This document shows positions 36,512 to 46,692 of a DNA stretch of 64,000 nt, in pieces; position 1 is the stretch's first letter; every line of letters starts with the position of its first letter. Source of the stretch: Corynebacterium confusum (GTDB lineage Bacteria; Actinomycetota; Actinomycetes; Mycobacteriales; Mycobacteriaceae); contig NZ_CP047202.1 of NCBI RefSeq assembly GCF_030408715.1, forward strand, positions 1,390,294 to 1,454,293, given 5' to 3'. A program made the translations under genes and the position numbers. The notes under the pieces are model-generated. The model made no database searches, was not told the DNA's origin, and saw only the letters and a list, made by a program, of their open reading frames with translations.

Positions 36512-38578
36512 TTAGAGGCCGAACTGCTGGCGCAGGTCCTCAATCATCTTGCGGACCGGGGCCGGCAGGGTGATGATGCCGGTACCGACCGCGCCCATCA
36601 GTCCGGCGACAAGAGCGACGATTACGCCCGCGCCAATGCCTACCGAGGACAGCAGCGAGTCGCTGGAGCCGGAGCTCTGGCTGGAGCCGTTGTCGCTGTC
36701 GTCGGTGTCGTCGTCGTTGTCATCGCCGCCGTTGTCGTCGGCCACGGTGACCGGGATGATGACCTCGGTGCCCTGGTCGGTGGTGACCTTGAGCTCCTGC
36801 TCGCCGGAGAGGTCCTCCGGGACGGTCAGCTCGACGGTGGCGCGGCCGCGCTCACCCATCTGGTCGTCGCCGTCCTGGCGGGCGTTGTCGATCTCCGCCT
36901 CGGCGGTTGCCTCCCCCAGGGAGACGGTGGCGGTCTTGGCCATCGGCTCGCCCTCGCTGGTGTAGTTGAGGGAGGAAAGCTCCACGGTCAGCTTCTCGCC
37001 GGCCTTCGGCTCGCCGGACAGGTGCACGCCGACCTGGCCCTGGCCGGTGCGGACGTCGGCCTCGCCGCTGGCGATGTAATCGATCATCGCCTGGGTGTCC
37101 ATGTAGCCCACATCCACGATGTCCTTGACCTGGTCCTCTTTGAAGAAGCCGTCGCCGCCGCCGGCCAAGAAGGTCGACAGGGCCACGGTGTAGTTCTTCT
37201 CCAGGTCGAGCGGCTCGCCGTTGATGATGACCGACTGGACGCGCTGGCCCTGCTCCGCCTGCGGGTCGTAGGCCACGGAGACGTTCTTCGACAGGCCCAG
37301 CGCCAGGCGCGGGCGGGATTGGCCCGGCTGCCACTGGTTCTCCAGGGCGTCGACCAGGTCCTGGCCGGTGATGGTGCCGTAGGCGATGGAGTTGCCAAAC
37401 GGCTGGACCTCGAAGATGTCCTGGTAGGTCACCTTGCCGCCCTTGAGATCGGCGCGCACGCCGCCGGCGTTCATCAGGCCCAGGTCGATGTCCTTTTCGA
37501 CCTGCTCGGACATGCTCACGCGCTGGCCCTCAGCGATGAAGTTGTTCAGGGTGGACTCGACGCCGCGGTTGGAGCCCGGCTCCTTGCCCTCGTCGGAGCC
37601 GCGGAACATGGCCTGCGGGGTCTCGCCGACTTCCTCGGCGCCCTTCTCCGCAGCCTTGTCCTTGGCCTCCGTCACCAGGCCCGCGATCTCCGGGTGCGGC
37701 TCCAGAGCTGCCGCATCCGTGTAGTCGTACTGGGTCAGCTCCACGTCGGTGAGCTCGCCGGCGGTCTTGTCGTAGGTGAAGTCCACGTCGTTGAGCACCT
37801 TGCCGTACTCGTGGCCCTGGGCCCAGTGCAGCGGCAGCGCGCCCTCGCGCTCGACGGTGCCCTGGGAGCGTACGTGGGAGTCGCCGCCGAAGAGGACGTC
37901 CACATCGTTGTTGAAGCCCTCGGCGTACTGCTCGGCGTCCTCGTGCATCAGTGCAACGACGACGTCGGCCTCGCCGGACTCCTTCAGGCGGGTGGCCTCC
38001 TTGTTGGTGGCCTCGACCGGGTCGGTAAAGGTAATGCCCTCGATGGCGCTCGGGGCGACCTTCTCAGCGGTCAGCTGGGTCACGGTGCCCACGTAGCCGA
38101 CCTTGACGCCGTCGATCTCGGACACGTGGGAGGCATCCATCGCCGGCTGGCCGTCCTTGAGGACGTTGGCGCCCAGCACCGGGTAGTCGGAGTTCGGGAT
38201 GATGCGATCGTTCAGGTCATCAAAGCCCTGGTCGAATTCGTGGTTGCCCACGGCGCTGGCCTCAACCCCCATGGCGTTGAGGACCTGCAGGGTGTACTCG
38301 TCGTCGGTGATGGCGGAGACGAACGCGGAGCCGCCAACGTTGTCACCCGAGGTGGTCAGGTCGTAGTTCTGGTCCTGGTTGACCTGCTCGACCAGGCTCA
38401 TCAGCTTCGCGGCACCCAGTTCCGGATCCGCTTCTTCCAGGTGGCCGTGGAAGTCAGTGAAATTGGACACCGAGAAGCTGACCTTGTCCTCGGCGAAAGC
38501 AGCCGGAGCGCCCTGCAGGGCGACGGCGGTGACGGTGGAAGCCGCCACGAGGCGGCCAATGCGACGGAAGTTACTCAT
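36512..38578 (-). CDS. Secreted 5'-nucleotidase / UshA-like metallophosphoesterase
   Basis: A 688-residue exported enzyme that probably releases phosphate from nucleotides outside the membrane. The signal peptide ends near AAFA (residue 29). The metallophosphatase domain has FTDFHGHLE at about 40-48, TTSGDNVGGSA, and GNHEFDQGFDDL at about 111-122. The C-terminal 5'-nucleotidase domain holds NAGGVRADLKGG and FGNSIAYGTITGQDL. After a Ser/Asp/Asn linker there is one C-terminal hydrophobic helix (GIGAGVIVALVAGLMGAVGT) and a basic, amphipathic tail ending QQFGL. No LPXTG motif is present, so anchoring is by the helix. In corynebacteria such genes often respond to phosphate starvation. Confidence 0.93.
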   Translation of the reverse strand: MSNFRRIGRLVAASTVTAVALQGAPAAFAEDKVSFSVSNFTDFHGHLEEADPELGAAKLMSLVEQVNQDQNYDLTTSGDNVGGSAFVSAITDDEYTLQVLNAMGVEASAVGNHEFDQGFDDLNDRIIPNSDYPVLGANVLKDGQPAMDASHVSEIDGVKVGYVGTVTQLTAEKVAPSAIEGITFTDPVEATNKEATRLKESGEADVVVALMHEDAEQYAEGFNNDVDVLFGGDSHVRSQGTVEREGALPLHWAQGHEYGKVLNDVDFTYDKTAGELTDVELTQYDYTDAAALEPHPEIAGLVTEAKDKAAEKGAEEVGETPQAMFRGSDEGKEPGSNRGVESTLNNFIAEGQRVSMSEQVEKDIDLGLMNAGGVRADLKGGKVTYQDIFEVQPFGNSIAYGTITGQDLVDALENQWQPGQSRPRLALGLSKNVSVAYDPQAEQGQRVQSVIINGEPLDLEKNYTVALSTFLAGGGDGFFKEDQVKDIVDVGYMDTQAMIDYIASGEADVRTGQGQVGVHLSGEPKAGEKLTVELSSLNYTSEGEPMAKTATVSLGEATAEAEIDNARQDGDDQMGERGRATVELTVPEDLSGEQELKVTTDQGTEVIIPVTVADDNGGDDNDDDTDDSDNGSSQSSGSSDSLLSSVGIGAGVIVALVAGLMGAVGTGIITLPAPVRKMIEDLRQQFGL

Positions 38579-38648
38579 GGGAGTTCTCCTGCAAGACTAG
38601 GGAAAAGGGACTAGAGACAAGTCCTTTTATAAACCCATGACCAAGCCG

Positions 38649-38688
38649 CCGCAGGGGCCCCGGCGGTAGGCCGCGGTTTCCCCTGCGG
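38649..38688 (-). terminator. Strong stem-loop between relA and the 5'-nucleotidase gene
   Basis: CCGCAGGGG (38649-38657) and CCCCTGCGG (38680-38688) form a perfect nine-base stem with a structured GC-rich loop. There is no T-run on the minus strand, so termination is only likely, not certain. TATAAA on the minus strand nearby (about 38628-38633) may be the -10 of the downstream gene. Confidence 0.45.
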
Positions 38689-38808
38689 TGTTAACCTGCC
38701 CGCGGCGCAAAGTTCACCTGCAGGTCACCGGACGAGGGGGGGCACTGCGCTCTCCCCTGCCGCAGGCTCCCCTGTCGCCCGCGCCAAGGGGTCGCGGCTC
38801 GCGCGGGG

Positions 38809-41103
38809 TTAAGCGGTGACGCGGTAGACGTCGAAGACGCCCTCGGTGTTGCGCAGCGTGGTCATCAGCTGTCCCAGCTGCTTAGTGTCAGAGACCGAGA
38901 AAGTGAACTTCAGTGTCGCGATGTGATCGTCGCCGCGGTTCGAGGTCATCGACAGCACGTTCAGGTTCTGATCGCTAAAGATCCGCGTGATCTCGAACAG
39001 CAGGCCCTGGCGGTCCAGCGCCTCCAGCTGCAGCGTGGCGGCAAAAGCGCCCGAGGCGGAATTGCCCGTGGCCCAGGAGACGTCCATCATGCGCTCCGGC
39101 TGGCTGCGCAACTTTTCCGCGTTGGTGCAGTCCACGCGGTGCACGGAGACCCCGCCGCCGCGGGTGACGAAGCCGAAGATCTCGTCGCCGGGCACGGGCT
39201 GGCAGCACTTGGCCATCTTGGCCATCACGTCCGGGCTGCCTTCCACGAGGATGCCGGTGCCCGAGGAGGAATCCTCCGTCTCCTTGGTGCGGGAATTCTC
39301 CAGCGCCGACAGCGGGGTGCGGTCCGCTAGGGCCTCGACGGCGTCATCTCGGTTGCCGAACAGGGAGGTCAGCTGGTTGGCCACGTGCTGGGCAGAGACA
39401 TTGCCCGAGCCGATGGCCGTGTACAGCGAATCCACGTCCGAGTAGTGCAGCTGCTTGGCCACCTGCTTCATCGAGCTGGCTGTAAACAGCCGGTAGAGCG
39501 GCAAGCCGCCGCGCTGGACCTCCGTGGCCAGGGCGTCGCGGCCAGCCTCGAGGTGCTCTTCCCGGCGCTCCTTGGCGAACCACTGGCGCACCTTCGCCTT
39601 CGCTCGCGGCGAGACCAAGAACTCCTGCCAGTCGCGCGACGGGCCGGCGTTGGTGTCCTTGGAGGTAAAGATCTCCACCTTGTCGCCAGATTTCAGCGTC
39701 GATTCCAGCGCGACCAGCTTGCCATTGACCTTCGCACCGATACAGCGATGGCCGACCTCGGTGTGGACGGCGTAGGCGAAATCGACCGGCGTGGAGTCGG
39801 CCGGCAGGTTAATGACGTCACCCTTCGGGGTAAAAGCGAAGATCTGCCTGGCGGACAGGTCGTAGCGCAGGGAATCCAGGAAATCGTTCGGATCGGCTGC
39901 TTCCTTCTGCCAGTCGAGCAGCTGGCGCATCCACGCCATCTGGTCGACCTCTTCCTGGTGGCCGGAGTTTTTGCCCTTGGTCTCCTTGTAGCGCCAGTGC
40001 GCGGCCACGCCAAACTCGGCGTTGTAGTGCATCTCGTGGGTGCGCACTTGCACCTCCAACGAGGAGCCGCCGTCGGCCAGCACGGTGGTATGCAGCGACT
40101 GATAGACGCCGAAACGCGGGGAGGAAATATAGTCCTTGAACCGGCCCGGCAGCGCCGAGTACAGGGCATGGACCACGCCGATGGCGGCGTAACAGCTGTT
40201 GATGTCCTCGACCAAGATGCGGATGCCCACCAGGTCGAAGATCTCGTCGAAGTCGCGGCCGCGCACGATCATCTTCTGATAAATGGACCAGTAGTGCTTC
40301 GGCCGGCCCATCACCTCGGCCTGGATACCGTTTTCCTTGAGGGCGGCGCCGACCTCTTCCTTGATCTGCTTCAGGGCGCGATCGCGCGAGGGCGCGCGGG
40401 CGGCGACCATGCGCACGATCTCGTCGTACTTCTTCGGGTACAGGATGGCAAAAGCCAGGTCCTCGAGCTCCCACTTGACGCTGGCCATGCCCAGGCGGTG
40501 CGCCAGCGGGGCAATCACGTCGAGGGTCTGGCGGGCCTTCTTCGCCTGCTTTTCCGGCGGCAGGAAGCGCATGGTGCGCATGTTGTGCAGGCGGTCGGCT
40601 ACCTTGATGACCAGCACGCGCGGATCCTGGGCCATGGCCACGATCATCTTGCGGATGGTCTCGGCCTCGGCGGCGGCGCCCAGCGCCACCTTATCCAGCT
40701 TCGTCACGCCATCGACGAGCCGGGCGACCTCGGGGCCGAAATCGCCAGTCAGGTCCTCGAGCGAGTAGTCGGTGTCCTCGACCGTGTCGTGCAGGAGGGC
40801 GGCGGCCACCGTGGTGGTGTCCATGCCGATCTCCGCGGCGATGGTGGCGACCGCCAGCGGGTGCGTGATGTACGGGTCCCCCGACTTGCGCATCACGCCC
40901 TCGTGCAGGCGCTCGGCGGTTTCGTAGGCGTTGTTGAGCAGCTCCACGTCTGCCCGCGGATGGAATTCGCGGTGGATGGACAGCAAAGGCTCCAAGACCG
41001 GATTGGCCTTGGTCCGCCCACCCGTCAGGGAACGAGCCAGGCGGGCGGACATGCTGCGCATGCTAGACCCAGCGGGGCGTTTCGCCGGTTTATCGTGAGT
41101 CAT
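38809..41103 (-). CDS. relA: Bifunctional (p)ppGpp synthase/hydrolase
   Basis: Makes and degrades (p)ppGpp in the stringent response. The 764-residue long RSH protein has the HD hydrolase domain (about 60-200, [14 protein letters not shown]). The synthetase domain (about 260-390) has [20 protein letters not shown] and [25 protein letters not shown] domain (about 420-485, [31 protein letters not shown]), a conserved-Cys region ([10 protein letters not shown]) and a C-terminal ACT domain complete it. RDFDEI in the synthetase fits the bifunctional Rel class. ATG 41103 has GAAAGGGG upstream. apt lies 47 bases upstream; a palindrome in the leader may control it. Confidence 0.97.
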   Translation of the reverse strand: MTHDKPAKRPAGSSMRSMSARLARSLTGGRTKANPVLEPLLSIHREFHPRADVELLNNAYETAERLHEGVMRKSGDPYITHPLAVATIAAEIGMDTTTVAAALLHDTVEDTDYSLEDLTGDFGPEVARLVDGVTKLDKVALGAAAEAETIRKMIVAMAQDPRVLVIKVADRLHNMRTMRFLPPEKQAKKARQTLDVIAPLAHRLGMASVKWELEDLAFAILYPKKYDEIVRMVAARAPSRDRALKQIKEEVGAALKENGIQAEVMGRPKHYWSIYQKMIVRGRDFDEIFDLVGIRILVEDINSCYAAIGVVHALYSALPGRFKDYISSPRFGVYQSLHTTVLADGGSSLEVQVRTHEMHYNAEFGVAAHWRYKETKGKNSGHQEEVDQMAWMRQLLDWQKEAADPNDFLDSLRYDLSARQIFAFTPKGDVINLPADSTPVDFAYAVHTEVGHRCIGAKVNGKLVALESTLKSGDKVEIFTSKDTNAGPSRDWQEFLVSPRAKAKVRQWFAKERREEHLEAGRDALATEVQRGGLPLYRLFTASSMKQVAKQLHYSDVDSLYTAIGSGNVSAQHVANQLTSLFGNRDDAVEALADRTPLSALENSRTKETEDSSSGTGILVEGSPDVMAKMAKCCQPVPGDEIFGFVTRGGGVSVHRVDCTNAEKLRSQPERMMDVSWATGNSASGAFAATLQLEALDRQGLLFEITRIFSDQNLNVLSMTSNRGDDHIATLKFTFSVSDTKQLGQLMTTLRNTEGVFDVYRVTA

Positions 41104-41118
41104 TACGCGCCCCTTTCC

Positions 41119-41146
41119 GAACTAAACTACTAATTAGTTCAGTCTA
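41119..41146 (-). promoter_or_regulatory. relA leader: -10 TAGACT and inverted repeat before the RBS
   Basis: On the minus strand TAGACT (41141-41146) is a good -10. It is followed by GAACTAA-N8-TTAGTTC (arms 41134-41140 and 41119-41125), which ends directly before the relA Shine-Dalgarno. The repeat could be an operator over the start point or an mRNA hairpin. No convincing -35 was found. Confidence 0.45.
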
Positions 41147-41150
41147 GCGC

Positions 41151-41702
41151 TTAATTCTCCTCAGGTGTGCGTAAGACCACCAAAGGCGTACCCGCTAGGC
41201 GCTCGCGCCCGCCCAGGCCCTCGACCTCGATGACCACGACGTTGCCGACTACCTCGGCGCCCGCCTGTTCCAGCAGCTGGCGGGCACCAAACAGGGTGCC
41301 GCCGGTGGCCAGGACGTCGTCGACCAGGGCGATCTTCTTGCCCTTAAGCTCCGCGCCGTTAGCGGGGATCTCCAGGGCCGCGGTGCCGTATTCCAGCTCG
41401 TATTCGGTGTGCAGGACCGGCGGCGGCAGCTTGCCCGCCTTGCGGATGGCCAGGATCCCCACACCCATCTTGTAGGCGACCGCAGACCCCAGCAAGAAAC
41501 CGCGGGCGTCCAGCCCGCCGATCACTTCCGCGCCCAGGTCCTCGCAGGCCTCGGCCAGACCATCGACCACGACGCTGAAGGCGTCCGCGTCGGCCAGCAC
41601 CGGGGTCAGGTCCTCGAAGAGAACACCCGGTTCCGGGAAATCCTGGACGTAGCGGATCTTGTCTTGTAGGGCTTCATTAGCGTTGGAGTACTGAGAACTC
41701 AC
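41151..41702 (-). CDS. apt: Adenine phosphoribosyltransferase
   Basis: Salvages adenine to AMP. The 183-residue protein has [19 protein letters not shown], the [10 protein letters not shown] loop, and the PRPP motif [22 protein letters not shown] at about residues 125-146. GTG 41702 follows AAGGATAATTAA and begins directly after the stop of the lipoprotein gene. The order binding protein-apt-relA downstream of secDF is conserved in corynebacteria and many other actinobacteria. Confidence 0.96.
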   Translation of the reverse strand: MSSQYSNANEALQDKIRYVQDFPEPGVLFEDLTPVLADADAFSVVVDGLAEACEDLGAEVIGGLDARGFLLGSAVAYKMGVGILAIRKAGKLPPPVLHTEYELEYGTAALEIPANGAELKGKKIALVDDVLATGGTLFGARQLLEQAGAEVVGNVVVIEVEGLGGRERLAGTPLVVLRTPEEN

Positions 41703-43355
41703 TTAATTATCCTTCGATTTCGATTCGGTGGCGCCTTCGGGGATCAGCGTCCACCTGTCCATATTCCAACCGATTCCCGCCAGCCCAGTGTACGGTACTA
41801 CGTGTATGACATCGTTGCGGACCACGAAAGTCTTCGGCTGCGCCGCCAGCGGGATGGTCCGCACCGTCTGCCACTGCTCGGCCTCGGCCTTGTTAAGCTC
41901 TTCCACATTCGAAATCCGCGGTTCCGCGGTCGAGAGTTCCGTGAGCGGATCGATAGGCCCCAGGAAGGCGTCGATGGCGGGCAGGCCAGTTGCCGGATCC
42001 GGGTTGAGCATGTACTGCGAGGTGTTCTCCGCGCTCACGTCCTCGACCGTGATCCCGGCCGGCTGGCAGGTCTCCGCGATCTTTTCCACCATGGCCGCGT
42101 AGCGGTCGTTGGGGCCTAGGTAGCCGATGCGGATGGTCTGCCCGCTCAGCGTCTGAGCAATGGCGTTGTCGGTGCCCACGTGCGGCTCGACGGCCCGCTT
42201 CAGGTACTTGCCGATGGGGTCATTGTGCCGGAGGACGTGCTGGTAGACCGGCGGGACCTCCACCCCGGACTCGGCGGAGCTGAGCTTGGCGAGCGCGGCC
42301 TGATCGATACACTCGGAGAAAGCCCTCCGCGGCTCCTCCTGCGCGAACAAGCCATACTCCGACAGGACCAGCGACTCAGTGAGATCGCCGACGACCGGCT
42401 CGATCTCATAAGGGTTATCGGCCGCGTCGCGGTCCAGCCAGGCGGGGTTCGCCGCACGGGAGTCAACCACGCCGAGGGTCCCGGCGTCCTTCAGCGCGCC
42501 GGAATCCGCGTCCGCGGGCCAGACGGTCACCGGGGCGATCTCGGCCTCGTTGCCGAAGAAGTGCGGGTTGCGTTCCAGGACCACTTCCCCGCTCTCGCCC
42601 ACGTGGTCGATGGCGTACGGTCCGAAGGAGACCTGCAGTTCCGGATCGAACTCGGCCAACTGGAAGTCGAAGCGCCAAATGCGCGCAACCTCCTCGAGCA
42701 CCGTGGGATCCTGCGAGTACAAGGCGTTGGTCAGCTCCTGGGAATCCATCCCCAGCTTCTTGGCGATAGCGTGGGCCGGCATTACCGTGCCCGGTCCGAA
42801 CAGCCCGCGCCAGCGCTGGCCGGTGCCCGGGGCGAAGACGACTTCGAAGACCTTGTTCTCCGGCGCGCACTTAACCTGCTGGATATCCTGGACCAGCGGC
42901 ATGTGCGAGCCGAAGGTTTCCTGCATCGTGCCGGCCGTATACGCCAGCAGGTAGTCCACGCAGGTCACCGGCTGGCCGTCGGAGAATTTCGCGTCGTCGC
43001 TCAGCGTGTAGAGCACCGACTTGGACTCATCCTCGGAGCCCGGGCTGAGCTCCTGGGCCTGGACCAGGTCCGTGTTCGGGATCATCTGCCCGCGCGGGCC
43101 TGGCACGAAGGCGGCCGGGTACAGGCGGCTGGACAGCTGCGCCACGCTGCCGGCGGAGCCGAAGGCGGTGCCGGCGTTGGTGGTTACTAGCTCCGAGGAG
43201 GTCTGGTAGCCGAAGTGGTCGCTGGAGGCGGTGCCTTCCTCCTCGGCCGGCTCCTCCCCCTGCCCGCAGGCTGCCAGGCCCAGCGCCAGGCTGGCGGCCA
43301 GGCCCGCGGCTGCCAGACGCCACCGCGTCGGGTTCTTGTTGACTCCAATTCCCAT
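41703..43355 (-). CDS. Peptide-type (family 5) substrate-binding lipoprotein
   Basis: A 550-residue exported lipoprotein related to DppA/OppA binding proteins. The signal peptide has a lipobox LGLAAC ending at about Cys27, then an acidic linker. Family 5 features are YTLSDDAKFSDGQPVTCVDYLLAY, FGPYAIDHVGESGEVVLERNPHFFG and RRAFSECIDQAALAK. No permease or ATPase genes are beside it. ATG 43355 is used with AGGAG; the longer frame is unsupported. It is the 5' neighbour of apt and probably co-transcribed. This orphan position next to apt-relA is typical of the genus, and its ligand is not known. Confidence 0.88.
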   Translation of the reverse strand: MGIGVNKNPTRWRLAAAGLAASLALGLAACGQGEEPAEEEGTASSDHFGYQTSSELVTTNAGTAFGSAGSVAQLSSRLYPAAFVPGPRGQMIPNTDLVQAQELSPGSEDESKSVLYTLSDDAKFSDGQPVTCVDYLLAYTAGTMQETFGSHMPLVQDIQQVKCAPENKVFEVVFAPGTGQRWRGLFGPGTVMPAHAIAKKLGMDSQELTNALYSQDPTVLEEVARIWRFDFQLAEFDPELQVSFGPYAIDHVGESGEVVLERNPHFFGNEAEIAPVTVWPADADSGALKDAGTLGVVDSRAANPAWLDRDAADNPYEIEPVVGDLTESLVLSEYGLFAQEEPRRAFSECIDQAALAKLSSAESGVEVPPVYQHVLRHNDPIGKYLKRAVEPHVGTDNAIAQTLSGQTIRIGYLGPNDRYAAMVEKIAETCQPAGITVEDVSAENTSQYMLNPDPATGLPAIDAFLGPIDPLTELSTAEPRISNVEELNKAEAEQWQTVRTIPLAAQPKTFVVRNDVIHVVPYTGLAGIGWNMDRWTLIPEGATESKSKDN

Positions 43356-43389
43356 TTCGGGCTTACTCCTACCTGAGACTACCGATTGC

Positions 43390-43415
43390 AAAACCCCGGG
43401 GTGAAAGCCCCGGGG
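43390..43415 (-). terminator. Terminator after secF
   Basis: Two CCCCGGGG blocks flank a six-base loop and form an eight-base stem. On the minus strand it is followed by TTTTGC. Confidence 0.75.
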
Positions 43416-43447
43416 AGAGAAACTGACCGTGAACTACCTGGGCCGGG

Positions 43448-44614
43448 CTACTGTCCCGGGCGCCAGGTGGCGCCGGATCTGGTAGTGCCCTCGCCGGGGA
43501 GCGGGCCGTGGTCGTCGCTAGATTCGGCGATATCGTCGTTAGCCGACGCCGTCACCGGGGAGGCCACGGTGCGTTTCGCGCCGCCTTCCTCGAGGTCGAG
43601 CTCGTCGTCAGCCTCGCCCGAACGGTAGCGCTTCACCTCGGCGTTGTGGCGGCGGAATTCCTTCTTCCGGTTGACCATGCTAACCAGCAGCGGGGTGGCC
43701 AGGAACAGGGAGGAGAAGATGCCCTCGATAACGCCGATGAGCTGGATGAGTGCCAGGTCCTTGAGCGTGCCGATGCCCATCAGCCAGACCGCAACCACGA
43801 AGAGGGCGATAATCGGCAGGGCGGAAATCACCGAGGTGGAAATCGAACGCATCACGGTCTGGTTGATAGCCAGGTTGGCCTGTTCACCGTAGGTGTGTTT
43901 GCGCTGCCCCAAAATGCCCTGGGTGTTCTCATTGACCTTGTCGAAGACGATCACGGAGTCGTAGATGGAGAAGGTCAGCACTGTCAGCAGACCGATGATG
44001 ACGGCCGGGGAAACCTCGAGCCCGAACAAGGCGTAGATGCCGGCGATGATGACGCCGTCGACGATCAGCGCGAGGATCGCCGCGAACGCCATGGTGCGCT
44101 GCAGGCGGATGGCGACGTAGATGGTCGCCGCGATGAGGAAGACCACCATCGCGATGATCATGCGCTCGGTAATCGAGGAGCCCCATGACTCAGACACGGT
44201 GGAGGTACCGATGGCGTCCGGGGTGGCCTCGCCCTCGGCGTTTTCCGGCTGGTACTCCTCGTAGATGGCCTGCCGGGCGCTGTCGACCTGCTCCTGGCTC
44301 AGTCGCTCGGAGGTGATCTCCAGCGTCTCGGAGGCGCCGGAGCCGACGATCTGGGCCTGCTCGGGTTCCACGCCGGTGGCTTCCTCGAAGGTCTGGCCGA
44401 CTTCCTCTTCCACTAGGTCCGCGGCCGGCATGGTCACGGTGGTGCCGCCCTCGAAGTCCAGCGAGAGGCTGAAGCCGCGGATGAGGATAGCGGCGATGGA
44501 CACGACCAGTAGGCCGATGGTGATCGAGTACCACAGCTTCGTCCGGCCGATGAAGTCGATGCCGCCCTCGTCGGAGTAGAGGCGATCCAACCGGGAAATC
44601 TTGTTCTTAGCCAT
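43448..44614 (-). CDS. secF: Protein translocase subunit SecF
   Basis: Works with SecD to drive late stages of Sec export using the proton motive force. The 388-residue protein has an N-terminal transmembrane helix (about 28-47), the extracellular P1 region beginning SLDFEGGTTVTMPAAD, and five C-terminal helices. The RND-type features are GVIIAGIYALFGLEVSPAVIIGLLTVLTFSIYDSVIVFDKVNEN and NQTVMRSISTSVISALPI. A hydrophilic tail of about 65 residues ends it. ATG 44614 overlaps the secD stop (TAATG). Confidence 0.97.
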   Translation of the reverse strand: MAKNKISRLDRLYSDEGGIDFIGRTKLWYSITIGLLVVSIAAILIRGFSLSLDFEGGTTVTMPAADLVEEEVGQTFEEATGVEPEQAQIVGSGASETLEITSERLSQEQVDSARQAIYEEYQPENAEGEATPDAIGTSTVSESWGSSITERMIIAMVVFLIAATIYVAIRLQRTMAFAAILALIVDGVIIAGIYALFGLEVSPAVIIGLLTVLTFSIYDSVIVFDKVNENTQGILGQRKHTYGEQANLAINQTVMRSISTSVISALPIIALFVVAVWLMGIGTLKDLALIQLIGVIEGIFSSLFLATPLLVSMVNRKKEFRRHNAEVKRYRSGEADDELDLEEGGAKRTVASPVTASANDDIAESSDDHGPLPGEGTTRSGATWRPGQ

Positions 44615-46518
44615 TAGTTGTTCTCCTCGCCCTGCTCGTTGCGCTTGCTTCGCACGGTGCGCTCAGTGTGCTCAGGCTTCGTGTCTTGAGCGTCCGTGGC
44701 CTGGTCGCCGCGCGGATGCGCCTTACCATAGTGGCCCTTCGCCCGAGTTTCCTCAGCCAGCGCGAAGATGCCGCCGAGGCCGTTCATGGACGGCTTGGCG
44801 AAGACCGGCTTGCGGGCGGCCAGCATCATCAGCGGCGCGGTGATAAGGAAGGAGACGACCAGGTCGAAGACGGTGGTCAGGCCCAGGGTGAAGGCGAAGC
44901 CCTTGACCTCGCCGATGGCCAGGAAGTAGACGACCACGGAGCCGATCAGTGTGACGGCGTTACCGGTCACGATGGTGGTGCGCGCCCGCTCCCAGGCCTT
45001 GGTGGTCGCTGAACGGAAGGTGCGACCTTCCAGGATCTCGTCCTTGATGCGTTCGTAGTAGACCACGAAGGAGTCGGCCATGGCGCCGACACCGATGACC
45101 AGGCCGGCGATGCCGGACAGGTCCAGCGAGTAGCCGACCCAGCGGCCCAGCAGCACCAGGGAACCGTAGGTCAGGGCCATGGCGCCGACCAGAGTCAGGA
45201 AGGAGACGAAGGCGAAGGCGCGGTAGTAGTAGATCGAATAGGCCAGAACCAGAATCAGGCCGACCAAGCCGGCGATGAGGCCGGCCTGCAGGGCGGCGTG
45301 GCCCAGCGACGGCGGGACCGTCTCGGTGGTGCCGCCCGGCTCGCCGTTTTCGCCGACGAACGACAGCGGCAGCGCGCCGTAGCGCAGGTTGTTGGCCAAC
45401 GACTGCGCCTCTTCCTGGCTGAAGTCACCGGTAATCGAGGTGGCCGAGCCGTACGGGGTCGCGCCCTGAATCTGCGGCGCGGAGATAACCCCGGAGTCCA
45501 GGGTGATGGCGATCTGCTTCTGCAGGTACTCCTCAGTCAGTTTGGCCCAGGTGGCCGAGCCGTTCGGGCCGTCGCCGGTCTGGAAGGAGAAACTGATCTG
45601 CATCTGACCGGTCTCCGGGTTCAGGCCGCCGTCGATCGGGGAATCCGTGTCGATTTCCGAGCCGGTCAGGCGGGTGCCGTTCGGATCCTCGACGCCGTCC
45701 AGCAGCGGGGCCGGGTCCAGGATATAGGGCATGCCCTGCGAGTAGTCACAGGTAACCAGCGGCTTGGCGGGATCGTCCGCGCCCGCCAGCGGATCCGTGT
45801 CCTGGGTGCAGGTCATCAGGGCAGAGGCCGCGGACAGCGTGGTCGGGTCCTCCGACTGGCGGTCCTTGAGCAACATGTCGGTCATCTCGTCGCGGCGCTC
45901 CGCCTGCTCCAGGGAGTTCTCCGGCTCCGGCAGCGGCTCGGCGCTGACCTTCTTCTCATCCACCTTGGTGTTGTTCGAGCCCTGGCCCTCGGCCTGCTCG
46001 TTGGCCTGGTTGATGGCGTCGGTCACGCGCTTCAGGGACTGGTTCGCCTCATCTTTGTTCAAGACGCCGTACTTGACCCAGCGGTTGGCCATGTCTTCCA
46101 TCTCCGGCAGCAGCTTGGTCATGTCCGGGGTGGGCTGTTCGGCCACCGGGCGGAAGAGCAGCTGCGAGGTCTGGCCCACCGACTGCGCTTCCTGGGTGTC
46201 CTCGCCCGGGACGGTAATGACCAGGGTGTTGCCGTTGATGACTACCTCGGAGCCGGACACGCCCATGCCGTTGACGCGCTGTTCCAGGATCTCGCGAGCC
46301 TGTTTCAGCTGGTCCTGGGTCGGTTCTTCGCCCTGCGGGACCAGCGTGACGCGGGTACCACCCTGCAGGTCGATGCCGAGCTTGGTGCTGGCGGTGCGAT
46401 CGCCAGTAAAGAATACGAGCGCCCACACCGCCAGCAGGATGACGACGAAGAGCATGATGGCGCGCTTCGGCCATTTCCTACTGGCGTTGTTGATGGCGCC
46501 TTTGTGAGGAGCGGACAC
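44614..46518 (-). CDS. secD: Protein translocase subunit SecD
   Basis: Partner of SecF. The 634-residue protein has an N-terminal helix, then the DLQGGTRVTLVP segment, a large extracellular P1 domain with an actinobacterial insertion (about 165-300), and six-helix RND-type membrane parts. ISAPQIQG is typical, as are YYRAFAFVSFLTLVGAMALTYGSLVLLG, GLVIGVGAMADSFVVYYERIKDE and the NAVTLIGSVVVYFLAIGEVKGFAFTLGL segment. GTG 46518 follows ACAGGAGA. yajC is upstream, but a terminator separates it, so secDF likely has its own promoter. Confidence 0.97.
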   Translation of the reverse strand: MSAPHKGAINNASRKWPKRAIMLFVVILLAVWALVFFTGDRTASTKLGIDLQGGTRVTLVPQGEEPTQDQLKQAREILEQRVNGMGVSGSEVVINGNTLVITVPGEDTQEAQSVGQTSQLLFRPVAEQPTPDMTKLLPEMEDMANRWVKYGVLNKDEANQSLKRVTDAINQANEQAEGQGSNNTKVDEKKVSAEPLPEPENSLEQAERRDEMTDMLLKDRQSEDPTTLSAASALMTCTQDTDPLAGADDPAKPLVTCDYSQGMPYILDPAPLLDGVEDPNGTRLTGSEIDTDSPIDGGLNPETGQMQISFSFQTGDGPNGSATWAKLTEEYLQKQIAITLDSGVISAPQIQGATPYGSATSITGDFSQEEAQSLANNLRYGALPLSFVGENGEPGGTTETVPPSLGHAALQAGLIAGLVGLILVLAYSIYYYRAFAFVSFLTLVGAMALTYGSLVLLGRWVGYSLDLSGIAGLVIGVGAMADSFVVYYERIKDEILEGRTFRSATTKAWERARTTIVTGNAVTLIGSVVVYFLAIGEVKGFAFTLGLTTVFDLVVSFLITAPLMMLAARKPVFAKPSMNGLGGIFALAEETRAKGHYGKAHPRGDQATDAQDTKPEHTERTVRSKRNEQGEENN

Positions 46519-46692
46519 GAATACAATCTCCTGTGCATTGCAAGTTACAGGGCTAAGTAAAAATCGCTGCCTCTAACGATGAAAGGAGCGAACACGATCC
46601 ATCATGGTACGTCATACCGCTGGCAAAACCTCGACAGGGAGCCAGAAAAGTGCTTAGTGTGACCATGACAACGATCACAGTGCGAGGAAACA

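Noticed and set aside
36506..38614. A 702-codon open frame on the plus strand opposite the 5'-nucleotidase
   Set aside because: It is an antisense shadow of a clear gene with signal peptide and motifs; no ribosome binding site or domain is seen.
39385..41133. A 582-codon open frame on the plus strand opposite relA
   Set aside because: Low-complexity translation in antisense to a certain gene.
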